A stretch of DNA of 64,000 nucleotides from Mycolicibacterium sp. J2 (GCF_026240945.1 NZ_JAPFPY010000011.1:180784-244783); one strand, 5' to 3'; positions 1 to 8,624 are shown, counted from the stretch's first letter. Made by a program: numbers and translations. Notes: a model not told the origin generated them from the sequence alone.

Positions 1-272
1 AGCGGCAGCAGAATCACCGGGCGCAGCGCCATGATGACGCGTGAGCGGCTGCGAGCCAGCACCAGTGCCATAGGCACCCCCAGGACGATGCACAACGACG
101 TGCTCGCGGCCGAGGTGCGCAGGCTCAGCCCCAGCGCGGTGACCGAGGCGGGGCTGGTGATCAACGACCCGAACCGCGGCCAGTCGACCTTGACCGCCAT
201 GGCCAGCAGCGGCAACAGCACGAACAGGGTTCCCAGTGCCGCGGGCAGATAGATCCAGCGGGGCAGCCGCAT
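1..272 (-). CDS. modB: ModB-type molybdate ABC transporter permease, N-terminal part
   Basis: Partial gene that runs off the left edge; about 90 residues are visible from the ATG at 272. The product would be the inner-membrane permease that takes molybdate from its binding protein and works with the ATPase ModC. The visible part starts with [17 protein letters not shown], a hydrophobic first helix, then [12 protein letters not shown] and a second helix leading into [13 protein letters not shown], a pattern I recognise from mycobacterial ModB. The neighbour at 466 is the Rv1856c homologue, as expected. However, only 193 bases separate the two genes, so modA, which lies there in M. tuberculosis as I recall it, is missing from that place. 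Confidence 0.75.
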   Translation of the reverse strand, partial: MRLPRWIYLPAALGTLFVLLPLLAMAVKVDWPRFGSLITSPASVTALGLSLRTSAASTSLCIVLGVPMALVLARSRSRVIMALRPVILLP

Positions 273-395
273 GGCAGCACCCTAGAACACCCATGATCAC
301 CCCGGATCACGACGGGATCGGCACCGGATCCTCGAAGGGCCGCGGTCACCGCGGCGCGCCGAATTTCACCGCCTAGCTACCGTCCAGTAACATGA

Positions 396-435
396 TCGCG
401 ATCGGCTGTATCGCGATCGACTGTCGCGATCGGCT
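396..435. repeat. Three copies of TCGCGATCGrCT upstream of the SDR gene
   Basis: Copies start at 396, 411 and 424 (TCGCGATCGGCT, TCGCGATCGACT, TCGCGATCGGCT). Each contains the palindrome CGCGATCG or TCGCGA. The array lies 31 to 70 bases before the SDR start and could be a binding site for a regulator of that gene or of divergent modB. The function is unknown. Confidence 0.4.
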
Positions 436-465
436 CTGTTCAGCGCCGAACAAGGAGGTAATCAC

Positions 466-1137
466 ATGGAGGTGCTGCTCACCGGCGGCGATACCGAGTT
501 GGGCCGTGTGGTTGCCACCGGTTTCCGCGACGCGGGCCACACCGTGGTGCTCGCCGGGGCGCGTCGCGACGACCTCGAAGTGATTGCCAAAGAAGTCGAC
601 GTCGATTACGTCGTCGTCGACAACACCGATGCCGCCAGCCTCGAAGCCGCCCGCACCTCCCTGCCGACCCACCTCGACGCCATCGTCAACGTGCCCGCCC
701 CGCGGGTGCCGGCCCGGGATCCGCGCACCTTCACCCTGGCCGATCACGCCGACGCCTGGCGCCAGGCGCTGGACACGACGCTGATGTCCGCGGTGCTGAC
801 CGTGCAGATCCTCGGCGACCAGCTGAGCTCTGGCGGCGCCATCATCAACGTGGTGCCCGGCCACCCCGCCGAGGGCAGTGTGGACGCCGCGATCAAGGCC
901 GCCCTGTCCAACTGGACCGCAGGCCAGGCCACCCACTTCGGCATCCGGGGCATCACCGTCAACACGGTGGCCACCGGCAAGGGTGCCGAAGTCGGGTATG
1001 CCGGTGCGGCGAGCCCCGCATCCTCGGTGGCCGACGAAATCACCCGGCTGGCGCTGTTCCTCACCACCCAATCCGCGCGGCACATCACCGGACAGACCCT
1101 GCACGTGAGTCAGGGCGCACTGGCCAACTTCGGCTGA
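466..1137 (+). CDS. SDR-fold protein, Rv1856c homologue, without the catalytic Tyr
   Basis: Short-chain dehydrogenase/reductase-fold protein of 223 residues, normal for the Rv1856c group. The start ATG has a strong ribosome site (AAGGAGGTAATCAC) in front. The N-terminus has a dinucleotide-binding loop (LLTGGDTELGR, residues 4-14), and the C-terminus ends in the usual SDR pattern ARHITGQTLHVSQGA. The YxxxK active-site motif is replaced by DAAIK (Asp at the Tyr position), and the usual catalytic Ser region reads NVVPGHP. As I remember it, the M. tuberculosis protein has the same change, so the loss looks old and conserved. Substrate is unknown. It may bind NAD(P) without classical SDR chemistry. 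It lies upstream of an F420-type oxidoreductase and ndh on the same strand. Confidence 0.8.
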   Translation: MEVLLTGGDTELGRVVATGFRDAGHTVVLAGARRDDLEVIAKEVDVDYVVVDNTDAASLEAARTSLPTHLDAIVNVPAPRVPARDPRTFTLADHADAWRQALDTTLMSAVLTVQILGDQLSSGGAIINVVPGHPAEGSVDAAIKAALSNWTAGQATHFGIRGITVNTVATGKGAEVGYAGAASPASSVADEITRLALFLTTQSARHITGQTLHVSQGALANFG

Positions 1138-1205
1138 AATATTCCGGCGTTCGCCCGCAGCTAAACGGGGCGAATTCTCCGCTTCGCTGTGGTTACCTAA
1201 GGCCC

Positions 1206-2132
1206 ATGGCGATTCGACTCGGACTCCAGATCCCCAACTTCTCCTACGGCACAAGCGTTTCCGAACTCTTCCCGACAGTGGTCGCGCAGGCGCGCGAGGC
1301 CGAACAGGCCGGCTTCGACTCCGTCTTCGTGATGGACCACCTCTACCAACTGCCCGGCATCGGCGCCCCCGAAGAACCGATGCTCGAGGCGTACACCGCG
1401 CTGGGCGCACTGGCCGCCGCTACCGAGAAGGTGCAACTGGGCACCCTGGTCACCGGCAACACCTACCGCAACCCCACCCTGCTGGCCAAGGCGATCACCA
1501 CCCTGGACGTGATCAGTCAGGGCCGCGCCATCCTGGGCATCGGCACCGGCTGGTTCGAACTGGAGCACGACAGCTTGGGCTTCGAGTTCGGGACGTTCAC
1601 CGAACGTTTCAAGAAGCTCGACGAGGCGCTCGAGATCATCGTGCCGATGCTCAAGGGTGATCGGGTCAGCTTCGACGGCCAGTACTACCGCACCAAGGAA
1701 GCGTTCGCCAATCCCCGTTTCCGCGAACACATTCCGCTGATGATCGGCGGCAGCGGCGAGAAGAAGACCATCCCGCTGGCGGCCCGGCACTTCGACCACC
1801 TCAACATCATCGCCGGCTTCGACGAGCTGCCCCGCAAGGTCGCCGTCGTCAAGGAGAACTGCGAGAAGATCGACCGTGACCCGGCCACCCTGGAGACCAG
1901 CGTGCTGGCCATCGCGCTGATCGGTGAGCAGTACACCGCCGAGGTCATCCCCGACGAGTTCAAACAGCAGGCCGTGTACGGCTCGCCCGAACAGATCGCC
2001 GCGCAGTTGAAGGAGAAGGTCTACGACGCCGGCGTCGACGGCGTGATCCTCAGCGCCTTCACCGTTGGCGGCTACACCCCCGGCGGCGTGGCCGCGGTGG
2101 GCGAAGCCCTCCGACCGCTGATCGCCGGGTAG
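1206..2132 (+). CDS. LLM-class (F420-dependent) oxidoreductase, Rv1855c homologue
   Basis: TIM-barrel oxidoreductase of the luciferase-like monooxygenase class, 308 residues, a usual length. Recognisable family patterns are GLQIPNFSYG at the start, DSVFVMDHLYQLPG (about 40-53), TLVTGNTYRNPTLLAK (about 80-95), GRAILGIGTGWFELEH (about 109-124) and IPLMIGGSGEKKT (about 178-190). In mycobacteria such proteins generally use reduced coenzyme F420, but the cofactor cannot be proved from sequence here. The physiological substrate is unknown. It sits between the SDR-like gene and ndh on the same strand, the same neighbourhood as Rv1855c. A hairpin lies between it and ndh. Confidence 0.85.
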   Translation: MAIRLGLQIPNFSYGTSVSELFPTVVAQAREAEQAGFDSVFVMDHLYQLPGIGAPEEPMLEAYTALGALAAATEKVQLGTLVTGNTYRNPTLLAKAITTLDVISQGRAILGIGTGWFELEHDSLGFEFGTFTERFKKLDEALEIIVPMLKGDRVSFDGQYYRTKEAFANPRFREHIPLMIGGSGEKKTIPLAARHFDHLNIIAGFDELPRKVAVVKENCEKIDRDPATLETSVLAIALIGEQYTAEVIPDEFKQQAVYGSPEQIAAQLKEKVYDAGVDGVILSAFTVGGYTPGGVAAVGEALRPLIAG

Positions 2133-2157
2133 ATCAGGTAAACAATAGGTGCGGTGC

Positions 2158-2184
2158 GCCATCTCACCGCACTGGTGAGATGGC
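2158..2184. promoter_or_regulatory. Perfect 11-bp inverted repeat before ndh
   Basis: GCCATCTCACC and GGTGAGATGGC flank a 5-base loop. There is no T tract on either strand, so it is not a textbook intrinsic terminator. It starts 79 bases before the ndh ATG and could be an operator, an RNA hairpin in the ndh leader, or an end of the upstream transcript. Confidence 0.55.
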
Positions 2185-2236
2185 CACCGACTACCCTGGA
2201 GGTTGTATTGACAAAGTACGTCCGCTAGGAGCAGCA

Positions 2237-3631
2237 ATGAGCCACCCCGGAGCTACGGCAACGGATCGGCATAAGGTCGTCATCATCGGTTCGGGATTCG
2301 GCGGACTGAACGCCGCCCAGGCCCTCAAGCACGCCGATGTCGACATCAAGCTGATCGCACGTACGACGCATCACCTTTTCCAGCCGCTGCTCTACCAAGT
2401 GGCCACCGGCATCATCTCCGAGGGCGAGATCGCCCCGCCCACCCGGCTGATCCTGCGTAAGCAGCACAACGCCCAGGTACTGCTCGGCGATGTCACCCAC
2501 ATCGATCTGGAAGCCAAGGCCGTCGACTCGGTATTGCTCGGCCACACCTACCGCACGCCGTACGACACGCTGATCCTGGCTGCCGGCGCCGGGCAGTCCT
2601 ATTTCGGCAACGACCACTTCGCCGAGTGGGCGCCGGGCATGAAGACCATCGACGACGCGCTTGAGCTGCGCGCCCGCATCCTGGGCGCCTTCGAGCAGGC
2701 CGAGCGGTCCAGCGATCCCGAACGCCGCAAGAAGCTGCTCACCTTCGTCGTCGTCGGCGCCGGGCCGACCGGTGTCGAGATGGCCGGTCAGATCCAGGAG
2801 CTGTCCGACCAGACCCTCAAGGGCAGCTTCCGGCATATCGACCCGACCGAGGCGCACGTCATCCTGCTCGACGCCGCACCGGCGGTGCTGCCGCCGATGG
2901 GTGAGAAGCTCGGCCTCAAGGCCAAGGAGCGGCTGGAGAAGATGGGCGTGGAGATCCAGCTCAACGCCATGGTCACCGACGTCGACCGCAACGGCATCAC
3001 GGTGAAGGACAAGGACGGCACCATCCGCCGCATCGAGTCGGCATGCAAGGTGTGGTCGGCCGGGGTGCAGGCCAGCCCGCTCGGCAAGGACCTCGCCGCG
3101 CAGTCGGAGACCGAGATCGACCGCGCCGGCCGCGTGATCGTGAACCCCGACCTGTCGATCCCCGGACACCCCAATGTTTTCGTGATCGGCGACATGGCCT
3201 TTGTTCCCGGTGTACCGGGCATGGCACAGGGCGCGATCCAGGGCGCCAAGTACGTCGCCGCGATCATCAAGAACGAGGACAAGGCCCGTCAGCACGGCAC
3301 CAAGCCGAAGCCGCGTGAGCCGTTCAAGTACTTCGACAAGGGCTCGATGGCCACCGTCTCCAAGTGGAACGCCGTGGCCCAGATCCCCCTTGGTGAGAAG
3401 ACCAAATTCGAGTTCGGCGGCTTCTTCGCGTGGCTGGCCTGGCTCGGACTGCATCTGATCTACCTGGTCGGGTTCAAGACCAAGGTGGCCACGCTGCTGT
3501 CGTGGGCGGTGACGTTCCTGAGCAGGCAGCGCGGTCAGCTGACCATCACCGAACAGCAGGCCTACGCCAGGACCAGGATCGAAGAACTCCAGGAAATCGC
3601 GGCGGCGGTGCAGGAGGAGCGGGCGAGTTAG
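2237..3631 (+). CDS. ndh: Type II NADH dehydrogenase
   Basis: Non-proton-pumping NADH:menaquinone oxidoreductase on the cytoplasmic face of the membrane, 464 residues, the main route of NADH oxidation in mycobacteria. The FAD-binding site is VVIIGSGFGG (about 14-23) and the second, NADH-binding Rossmann motif is VVVGAGPTGVEMAG (about 173-186). The C-terminal amphipathic or membrane segment runs through FFAWLAWLGLHLIYLVGF and VATLLSWAVTFLS. The ATG at 2237 is chosen because AGGAG lies just upstream and the protein then begins MSHPGATATDRHKVV, like other mycobacterial Ndh proteins. An in-frame ATG at 2180 would add 19 residues with no ribosome site. It converges on ureD, with 8 bases between stop codons. 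Confidence 0.95.
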   Translation: MSHPGATATDRHKVVIIGSGFGGLNAAQALKHADVDIKLIARTTHHLFQPLLYQVATGIISEGEIAPPTRLILRKQHNAQVLLGDVTHIDLEAKAVDSVLLGHTYRTPYDTLILAAGAGQSYFGNDHFAEWAPGMKTIDDALELRARILGAFEQAERSSDPERRKKLLTFVVVGAGPTGVEMAGQIQELSDQTLKGSFRHIDPTEAHVILLDAAPAVLPPMGEKLGLKAKERLEKMGVEIQLNAMVTDVDRNGITVKDKDGTIRRIESACKVWSAGVQASPLGKDLAAQSETEIDRAGRVIVNPDLSIPGHPNVFVIGDMAFVPGVPGMAQGAIQGAKYVAAIIKNEDKARQHGTKPKPREPFKYFDKGSMATVSKWNAVAQIPLGEKTKFEFGGFFAWLAWLGLHLIYLVGFKTKVATLLSWAVTFLSRQRGQLTITEQQAYARTRIEELQEIAAAVQEERAS

Positions 3632-3639
3632 CCGACTCC

Positions 3640-4266
3640 TCAGAGTAGCTCGCCCTGCCAGGTCGCCAGGCAGCCACCCGCGGCGAGTTCGAGAACCGTG
3701 CCCGGACTCTCGAAACTCGTTTGCGGGTACCGCAATTCGCTGATACAGGCGCGGGGGCTGCCGAGTTCGTCGTCGGCCACCGTGCCGCCGCCGAGTTCGA
3801 CGCGGTGCCGCAGCAACGGCGTGCCGTCGACATCGGCATATAAGGCCCCCGACCAATAGCCCTGCGTTTCGCCCGTCCGGCCGATCTGGACGCTTTCGCG
3901 CACCCTGGCCCGGCCGTCGCGGCCCAGCCGCAGCCGGGTGTCGGCCAGGTGGTGGGAGCCGCCGGCCACCACGGTCGGTTCGACGTCGAGGTCCAGTTCG
4001 CCGTCGACCTCCAGATCCCAGGAACTGTGCGATTGCGACGTGGCCGCACCGGGCAGCACCACGGTGGCCGCTGCCGAACGCACCCGCAGCCGGGCCCCGG
4101 CCTCGACCACGATCCGGATGGCAATGGCATCCCCGCCGAGGGGGGTAGCCGCCGCCGAGATCAGGTGCACGGTGTCTGGTCGGGTGCGTCGGGCCGCCAG
4201 CCCCCCGCTGCATTCGATGCGCGGACCGCGGCCGGGCGAAGCCACCAACAGGACGTCGGAGCGCAC
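3640..4266 (-). CDS. ureD: Urease accessory protein UreD
   Basis: Scaffold protein that, with UreF and UreG, loads nickel into apo-urease in the cytoplasm. It has 208 residues, similar to the short mycobacterial UreD. Family patterns include LLVASPGRGPRIECSGGLAARR at the N-terminus, EAGARLRVRSAAATVVLPG (about 55-73), a beta-rich middle with DLDVEPTVVAGGSHH, and DELGSPRACISELRYPQ near the C-terminus. It is the last gene of the urease run, starting 4 bases after the ureG stop, and is probably translated from the same mRNA. Sequence conservation is low, as is normal for UreD. Confidence 0.9.
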   Translation of the reverse strand: MRSDVLLVASPGRGPRIECSGGLAARRTRPDTVHLISAAATPLGGDAIAIRIVVEAGARLRVRSAAATVVLPGAATSQSHSSWDLEVDGELDLDVEPTVVAGGSHHLADTRLRLGRDGRARVRESVQIGRTGETQGYWSGALYADVDGTPLLRHRVELGGGTVADDELGSPRACISELRYPQTSFESPGTVLELAAGGCLATWQGELL

Positions 4267-4270
4267 GATG

Positions 4271-4963
4271 TCAGCCCGAGACCGGCACCCGTAGCTGCTC
4301 GTGCACCCACTGCAGCACCGGTCCCGCCGCCGGATCCTCGGTCAGCGAGATGAGCACGAACGGCCGGCCGTCGCGCACCGCGGTCGAGTCGCGGCGCATC
4401 ACGTCCAGGTCGGCGCCGACCATCGGGGCCAGATCGGTCTTGTTGATCACCAACAGATCCGAGAACGTCACCCCCGGCCCGCCCTTGCGCGGCACCTTGT
4501 CACCACCGGCCACGTCGATGACGAAGATCTGCACGTCGATCAGACCGGATGAGAATGTGGCGGTCAGGTTGTCACCGCCGGATTCGACGAGGATCAGATC
4601 GAGACCCGGGTTGGCCTCGATGAGATCGTCGATGGCGTCGAGGTTGGCGGTGATGTCGTCGCGGATGGCGGTGTGCGGACAGCCGCCGGTCTGCACCGCG
4701 GCGATCCGCTCGTCGGGCAGCACGGCGTGCCGGCGCAGGAAGTCGGCGTCCTCGGTGGTGTAGATGTCGTTGGTCAGCACCGCCAGCGACAGTTCGTCAC
4801 GCAGCTGCCGGCACAGCGCGGCGGTCAGTGCGGTCTTGCCCGAGCCGACCGGCCCGCCGATGCCGATGCGCAGTGGCTCCCCCGGCCGCCGGACCCGCTT
4901 GGGCCGGTCGGTGTGGGTGTGCGGCTGACCGGCCGGATCAGATTCGATGAAATGTGGTGGCAT
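4271..4963 (-). CDS. ureG: Urease accessory GTPase UreG
   Basis: SIMIBI-class GTPase that powers nickel insertion into urease; 230 residues. The Walker A loop is [13 protein letters not shown] (about 34-46). The metal-binding CPH motif is in [13 protein letters not shown], the switch region is [15 protein letters not shown], and the guanine-specificity motif is NKTD. The short N-terminus carries three His, including HTHTD, which could bind nickel. The ATG at 4963 is preferred because AAGGA lies 6 bases upstream. A longer frame beginning at 5014 would overlap ureF without a ribosome site. It lies between ureF and ureD in the operon. Confidence 0.95.
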   Translation of the reverse strand: MPPHFIESDPAGQPHTHTDRPKRVRRPGEPLRIGIGGPVGSGKTALTAALCRQLRDELSLAVLTNDIYTTEDADFLRRHAVLPDERIAAVQTGGCPHTAIRDDITANLDAIDDLIEANPGLDLILVESGGDNLTATFSSGLIDVQIFVIDVAGGDKVPRKGGPGVTFSDLLVINKTDLAPMVGADLDVMRRDSTAVRDGRPFVLISLTEDPAAGPVLQWVHEQLRVPVSG

Positions 4964-4988
4964 GGTGGTCCTTATCAACTCTGGTACT

Positions 4989-5654
4989 TCAGGAGACGAA
5001 CAGCGGCCGCTCACGCGTGACGTGCTGCTGGGCCAGCACGTCGAGGAGCGGGTCGGACAGGTCGGCGAGTTCCTTGACCGCCGCCGCGGCGGTCTGCTCG
5101 CACAGCGCGGACAGCTCGAAGGTCAGGGCGGCGACGTCGGCGGGGTCCAGCGCCAGCAGCCGCTGCGCGGCCGTGGCCGAACCGGTCATCGTGGTGTACA
5201 CCATCGACAGCGCGGTGTGCTCCGGTGCCACCTTGCTGGCGATCCCCACCGCGCCGGCCGCCACCGCCAGATGCGGTTTGAGACCCAGCGGAGCCCAATC
5301 ATGTTCTGGCCAGACCCGTTTGGCCAGCCGGAGCAGCCCGCGGCCCTGGGCCCGCGAGGCCGCCCTGGCGGCCGGCGCCGGGGTGCGGGCGTCGGTCTCG
5401 GCGTCGGCAGCGCGCACCGTCAGCGTGCCGGTGTGCACCGCGGCCGCCAGAGACGCGGTGACCAGGCCCTGGGTGCGGACCCGGCGGCGCAGATATGCCC
5501 GCAGGGTGGCAAGGTCGGTCACCAGCCCGGCGGTGATCGCCTCCTCCATGCCACCGGAATGCACGTGCCCGCCCGTCGGCAGCCGCGAATCCGCCAGGGC
5601 CAACAGCGTGGTGAGCCCGGGCGAGCGGAGCGACGGGAATTCGAGACGGCTCAT
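4989..5654 (-). CDS. ureF: Urease accessory protein UreF, with a repeat in its N-terminus
   Basis: UreF acts in the UreDFG nickel-loading complex. It has 221 residues, about 10 more than M. tuberculosis UreF as I remember it. The conserved core begins [20 protein letters not shown] (about 17-36) and continues [43 protein letters not shown], and the terminal RPLFVS. The ATG overlaps the ureC stop (TGATG). The extra N-terminal residues FPSLRSPG (about 6-13) are encoded by a copy of the GCGAGCGGAGCGACGGG repeat at 5617-5637, read in reverse. The insertion precedes the conserved core and probably does not disable the protein. Confidence 0.92.
   Translation of the reverse strand: MSRLEFPSLRSPGLTTLLALADSRLPTGGHVHSGGMEEAITAGLVTDLATLRAYLRRRVRTQGLVTASLAAAVHTGTLTVRAADAETDARTPAPAARAASRAQGRGLLRLAKRVWPEHDWAPLGLKPHLAVAAGAVGIASKVAPEHTALSMVYTTMTGSATAAQRLLALDPADVAALTFELSALCEQTAAAAVKELADLSDPLLDVLAQQHVTRERPLFVS
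5617..5637. repeat. Short GC-rich dispersed repeat copy in ureF
   Basis: CCGGGCGAGCGGAGCGACGGG. This is one of several copies in the window of a core GCGAGCGrAGCGACGGG. Here it is read on the opposite strand as part of the ureF N-terminus. Other copies are in gnd1 (12105), pgsA2 (35662, 35692) and the hydroxylase gene (49981-50062). Confidence 0.75.
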
Positions 5655-7375
5655 CAGAACAGGAAGTAGCGCTGCGCCATCGGGAGTTCGGCTGCGGGTT
5701 GCTCGGCCCAGACCTCGCCGTCGATACGCACGGTGAAGGTGTCCGGATCCACCTCGATGCGCGGCAGCGCGTCGTTGTGCGGCATATCCGTTTTGCCGAT
5801 CTGGCGAACATTCTTGACCGCCACCAGTTTCCGCCGGATATCCAGCCGGTCGGCCAGCCCGTCCTCCAGGGCCGCCGGCGCCACGAAGTGAACGGAGGTG
5901 GCCGCGGCCGCCGCCGGGGTGGCACCGAACATCGGCCGCGGCAGCACCGGCTGCGGGGTGGGGATCGAGGCGTTGGCATCGCCCATCGCCGCCCACGCGA
6001 TCATGCCGCCCTTGAGCACCGCGTGCGGGCGCACCCCGAAGAAGGCCGGCTCCCACAACACCAGGTCGGCCAGCTTGCCCACCTCGACCGAGCCGATCTC
6101 ATGGTCCAACCCGTGGGCGACCGCAGGACAGATCGTGTATTTGGCGACATAACGCTGCGCGCGGTTGTTGTCGGCAGCGGTGTCACCCGCCAAGAAGCCG
6201 CGACGTTTCTTCATCACGTGCGCGGTCTGCCAGGTGCGCAGCACCACCTCGCCGATCCGGCCCATTGCCTGCGCATCGCTGCCGATCATCGAGATGGCGC
6301 CGATATCGTGCAGCAGGTCCTCGGCGGCGATGGTCGAGGGGCGAATCCGGCTCTCGGCGAAGGCCAGATCCTCGGGAATGCTGGGATTCAGGTGATGGCA
6401 CACCATGAGCATGTCGAGGTGCTCATCGAGGGTGTTGACGGTGTGCGGGCGGGTGGGATTGGTGGAACTGGGCAGCACATTCGGGTGCGAGGCGACGGTG
6501 ATGATGTCGGGTGCGTGCCCGCCGCCGGCCCCTTCGGTGTGATAGGCGTGGATACCGCGGCCCTTGATGGCGGCCAGCGTGTCCTCCACGAATCCGGCCT
6601 CGTTGAGCGTGTCGGTGTGGATGTTGGCCTGGACGCCGGCCGCCTCGGACACCGTCAGGCAGGCATCGATGGCCGCCGGGGTGGTCCCCCAGTCCTCGTG
6701 CAGTTTGAATCCGGCTGCACCGCCCCGTAATTGCTCCCACATGGCCTCGGCGCTGACGGTGTTTCCCTTACCCAGCAGGGCGACGTTGAGCGGCCAGGAG
6801 TCCAGCGACTCCAACATCCGGGCCAGATGCCAGGAGCCGGGCGTCACGGTGGTGGCCTTACTCCCCTCGGCCGGTCCGGTGCCGCCGGCGACGATGGTGG
6901 TGATACCGCCGCCGAGGGCTTCCTCCATGATCTGCGGGCAGATCAGGTGCACGTGGCAGTCGATGGCACCGGCGGTGACGATACGGCCGTTGCCTGCGAT
7001 GATCTCGGTGGACGGGCCCACGACGAGGTCGGGGTGCACCCCGGACATGATGTCGGGGTTACCGGCCTTGCCGATCGCGACGATGCGTCCGTCGCGAATA
7101 CCGATGTCGGCCTTGATGATTCCCCAGTAGTCGAGGATGACCGCGCCGGTGATGACGGTGTCAGGGGCGCCGTCGGCCCTGGTGGCCCGGGACTGCCCCA
7201 TCGATTCGCGCAGCACCTTGCCGCCGCCGAAGACGGCCTCGTCGCCGGCCAGACCCGGCCCGCCGCTGCGATCCTCGGTGATCTCGACGAGCAGGTCGGT
7301 GTCGGCCAGCCGGATCCGGTCGCCGGTGGTAGGGCCGAACAGGGCCGCGTAGCGGTCACGGGACAGCGAGGTCAC
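5654..7375 (-). CDS. ureC: Urease alpha (catalytic) subunit
   Basis: Catalytic subunit that hydrolyses urea to ammonia and carbamate at a di-nickel centre; 573 residues, close to the usual 570. The metal ligands can be seen: HVH (His141, His143), the carbamylated Lys in GFKLHEDWG (Lys224), HTDTLNE (His253), the His in [14 protein letters not shown] (about 279), and Asp in GSDAQAMGR (about 367). The mobile flap Cys is in MVCHHLNPS (Cys326). The ATG at 7375 overlaps the end of ureB and its stop overlaps ureF, so the genes look translationally coupled. In mycobacteria urease supplies nitrogen and raises local pH. Confidence 0.97.
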   Translation of the reverse strand: MTSLSRDRYAALFGPTTGDRIRLADTDLLVEITEDRSGGPGLAGDEAVFGGGKVLRESMGQSRATRADGAPDTVITGAVILDYWGIIKADIGIRDGRIVAIGKAGNPDIMSGVHPDLVVGPSTEIIAGNGRIVTAGAIDCHVHLICPQIMEEALGGGITTIVAGGTGPAEGSKATTVTPGSWHLARMLESLDSWPLNVALLGKGNTVSAEAMWEQLRGGAAGFKLHEDWGTTPAAIDACLTVSEAAGVQANIHTDTLNEAGFVEDTLAAIKGRGIHAYHTEGAGGGHAPDIITVASHPNVLPSSTNPTRPHTVNTLDEHLDMLMVCHHLNPSIPEDLAFAESRIRPSTIAAEDLLHDIGAISMIGSDAQAMGRIGEVVLRTWQTAHVMKKRRGFLAGDTAADNNRAQRYVAKYTICPAVAHGLDHEIGSVEVGKLADLVLWEPAFFGVRPHAVLKGGMIAWAAMGDANASIPTPQPVLPRPMFGATPAAAAATSVHFVAPAALEDGLADRLDIRRKLVAVKNVRQIGKTDMPHNDALPRIEVDPDTFTVRIDGEVWAEQPAAELPMAQRYFLF

Positions 7376-7689
7376 TGGGGCGGGTCCAATCTGCCGGGCG
7401 GATTGAGCGACAACCCGTGGACCTCACGGGTGCCGCTCAGCGGTACCAGTGAGACCCGCTGGGCGATACCGGGTTCGAAGCGCACGGCGGTGCCCGCCGG
7501 GATGTCGAGACGATGCCCGTGTGCTGCGGCGCGGTCGAAGTCGAGCGCGGCGTTGGCCTGCGGCAGGTGCACGTGGCTACCCACCTGCACCGGACGGTCG
7601 CCGGTGTTCACCACATCGAGGACAAGACGCGTCGCACCGGCGTTGAGTTCGATGTCGCCGTCGCCGTATCGGATTTCACCAGGGATCAC
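7372..7689 (-). CDS. ureB: Urease beta subunit
   Basis: Small structural subunit of the urease trimer of heterotrimers, 105 residues, normal for separate UreB. It starts with GTG ([18 protein letters not shown]) and contains the conserved [26 protein letters not shown] stretch, split here as [14 protein letters not shown] then [12 protein letters not shown], and GTAVRFEPG. Its stop overlaps the ureC start by 4 bases. Unusually, it does not abut ureA: a four-copy 33-bp tandem repeat with its own open frame fills the gap of 142 bases, and that frame ends just inside ureB. Confidence 0.95.
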   Translation of the reverse strand: MIPGEIRYGDGDIELNAGATRLVLDVVNTGDRPVQVGSHVHLPQANAALDFDRAAAHGHRLDIPAGTAVRFEPGIAQRVSLVPLSGTREVHGLSLNPPGRLDPPQ

Positions 7690-7822
7690 GGGTCAGCCCT
7701 CTACTCTTCGCGCAAGCGCTCATCTCAAGCCCCCTGCTCTTCGCGCAAGCGCTCATCTCAAGCCCTCTGCTCTTCGCGCAAGCGCTCATCTCAAGCCCTC
7801 TGCTCTTCGCGCAAGCGCTCAT
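7676..7822 (-). CDS. Possible 48-residue repeat peptide between ureA and ureB
   Basis: Hypothetical. Read on the minus strand, the 33-bp repeat gives eleven codons per unit without a stop. From the ATG at 7822 this makes three copies of [11 protein letters not shown] followed by [15 protein letters not shown] and a TGA that lies 12 bases inside ureB. A GAGG motif precedes the first ATG at a suitable distance, and the frame is the same as ureA after its stop. It may serve only to carry ribosomes from ureA into ureB, or may not be translated. No known family. Confidence 0.25.
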   Translation of the reverse strand: MSACAKSRGLEMSACAKSRGLEMSACAKSRGLEMSACAKSRGLTRDPW

Positions 7823-7835
7823 CTCAAGCCCTCAC
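7704..7835. repeat. Four tandem copies of a 33-bp unit between ureA and ureB
   Basis: Units start at 7704, 7737, 7770 and 7803; each begins CTCTTCGCGCAAGCGCTCAT and continues CTCAAGCCC. They are nearly identical (one base differs in the first). The array reaches the ureA stop codon on one side and lies 14 bases from the ureB start on the other. Each unit contains a GCGCAAGCGC-like dyad. It looks like an expansion of a short dispersed mycobacterial element. Confidence 0.9.
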
Positions 7836-8134
7836 GGGATCGGGTGGTGGACGGTGACGAGCTTGGTGCCGTCCGGGAAGGTGGCCTCGACCTGCACGTC
7901 GTGCAACATCTCGGGGACCCCCGCCATCACCTGGTCGCGGGAGAGCACGTCACGGCCGCTGACCATCAGCTCGGCCACCGAGCGCCCGTCGCGGGCGCCC
8001 TCCAGGATGTGATCGGTGATGAGTGCGACAGCCTCGGGATGGTTGAGTTTCAACCCGCGAGCCTGACGGCGACGAGCCAGGTCCGCGGCGTAGGAGATCA
8101 GCAACCGCTCTTGTTCATGCGGCGTTAAACGCAT
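7832..8134 (-). CDS. ureA: Urease gamma subunit
   Basis: Small structural subunit of urease, 100 residues, the exact usual size. It begins [20 protein letters not shown] and has the family core [23 protein letters not shown], split here as [12 protein letters not shown] and [11 protein letters not shown], then [19 protein letters not shown] at the end. The ATG at 8134 gives the standard N-terminus; an in-frame ATG ten codons upstream at 8164 would add a non-conserved [10 protein letters not shown]. There is no clear Shine-Dalgarno motif, so it may depend on coupling to the thioesterase gene that stops 60 bases upstream. Confidence 0.95.
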   Translation of the reverse strand: MRLTPHEQERLLISYAADLARRRQARGLKLNHPEAVALITDHILEGARDGRSVAELMVSGRDVLSRDQVMAGVPEMLHDVQVEATFPDGTKLVTVHHPIP

Positions 8135-8194
8135 AGTGCGCGATATTGCCACGGCCCGCTGCATTAGGCAGCGCGTACGTCTGCCCCGCGAGGT

Positions 8195-8596
8195 CTAGCT
8201 TGTGATGTTCTGCAACCGGACCTGCCCGCGCGCGACGAGCCGATCGTCCTCGTCGGTGATGGTGATCAGCCACAGCTGCTGGCGGCGGCCGCGGTGGATC
8301 GGCTCGGAGACGGCCGTCACCGTGCCGCTCTTGATGGCGCGCAGGAAGTCGGTGTTGTTGTTGACGCCGACGACGGTGCCGCCGCCGTGCTCACTGAGCC
8401 AGACGTGGCCGGACACACTGGCCAGGCTCTCCACGATGGCGCAGTACACCCCGCCGTGCACGATCCCCCAGGGCTGCAACACCTTGTCGGTGATGGTCAG
8501 CTGGGCCCGTCCGCCGTCCGGCGTGACGTCCAGGTACTTCAGTCCCAGTTCGGCGTCGAAGCCCTTGCCGATATCGGCGAGTTCAGGTGCGGTCAC
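8195..8596 (-). CDS. Hotdog-fold PaaI-type thioesterase, Rv1847 homologue
   Basis: Predicted acyl-CoA thioesterase of the PaaI/4HBT group, 133 residues. The conserved hotdog signature is QPWGIVHGGVYCAIVES (about 41-57), followed by VGVNNNTDFLRAIKSGTV, and the C-terminal VARGQVRLQNI is typical of Rv1847-like proteins. The GTG at 8596 is chosen because it gives MTAPELADIG at the expected distance from the fold. The frame stays open far upstream, but that sequence belongs to the next gene and a terminator. It is the first gene of the minus-strand run that continues into ureABCFGD. Substrate is unknown, and a link to urease is not obvious. Confidence 0.85.
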   Translation of the reverse strand: MTAPELADIGKGFDAELGLKYLDVTPDGGRAQLTITDKVLQPWGIVHGGVYCAIVESLASVSGHVWLSEHGGGTVVGVNNNTDFLRAIKSGTVTAVSEPIHRGRRQQLWLITITDEDDRLVARGQVRLQNITS

Positions 8597-8624
8597 AGCA
8601 CTGATGTTTGCACGGGCGGCCTGA

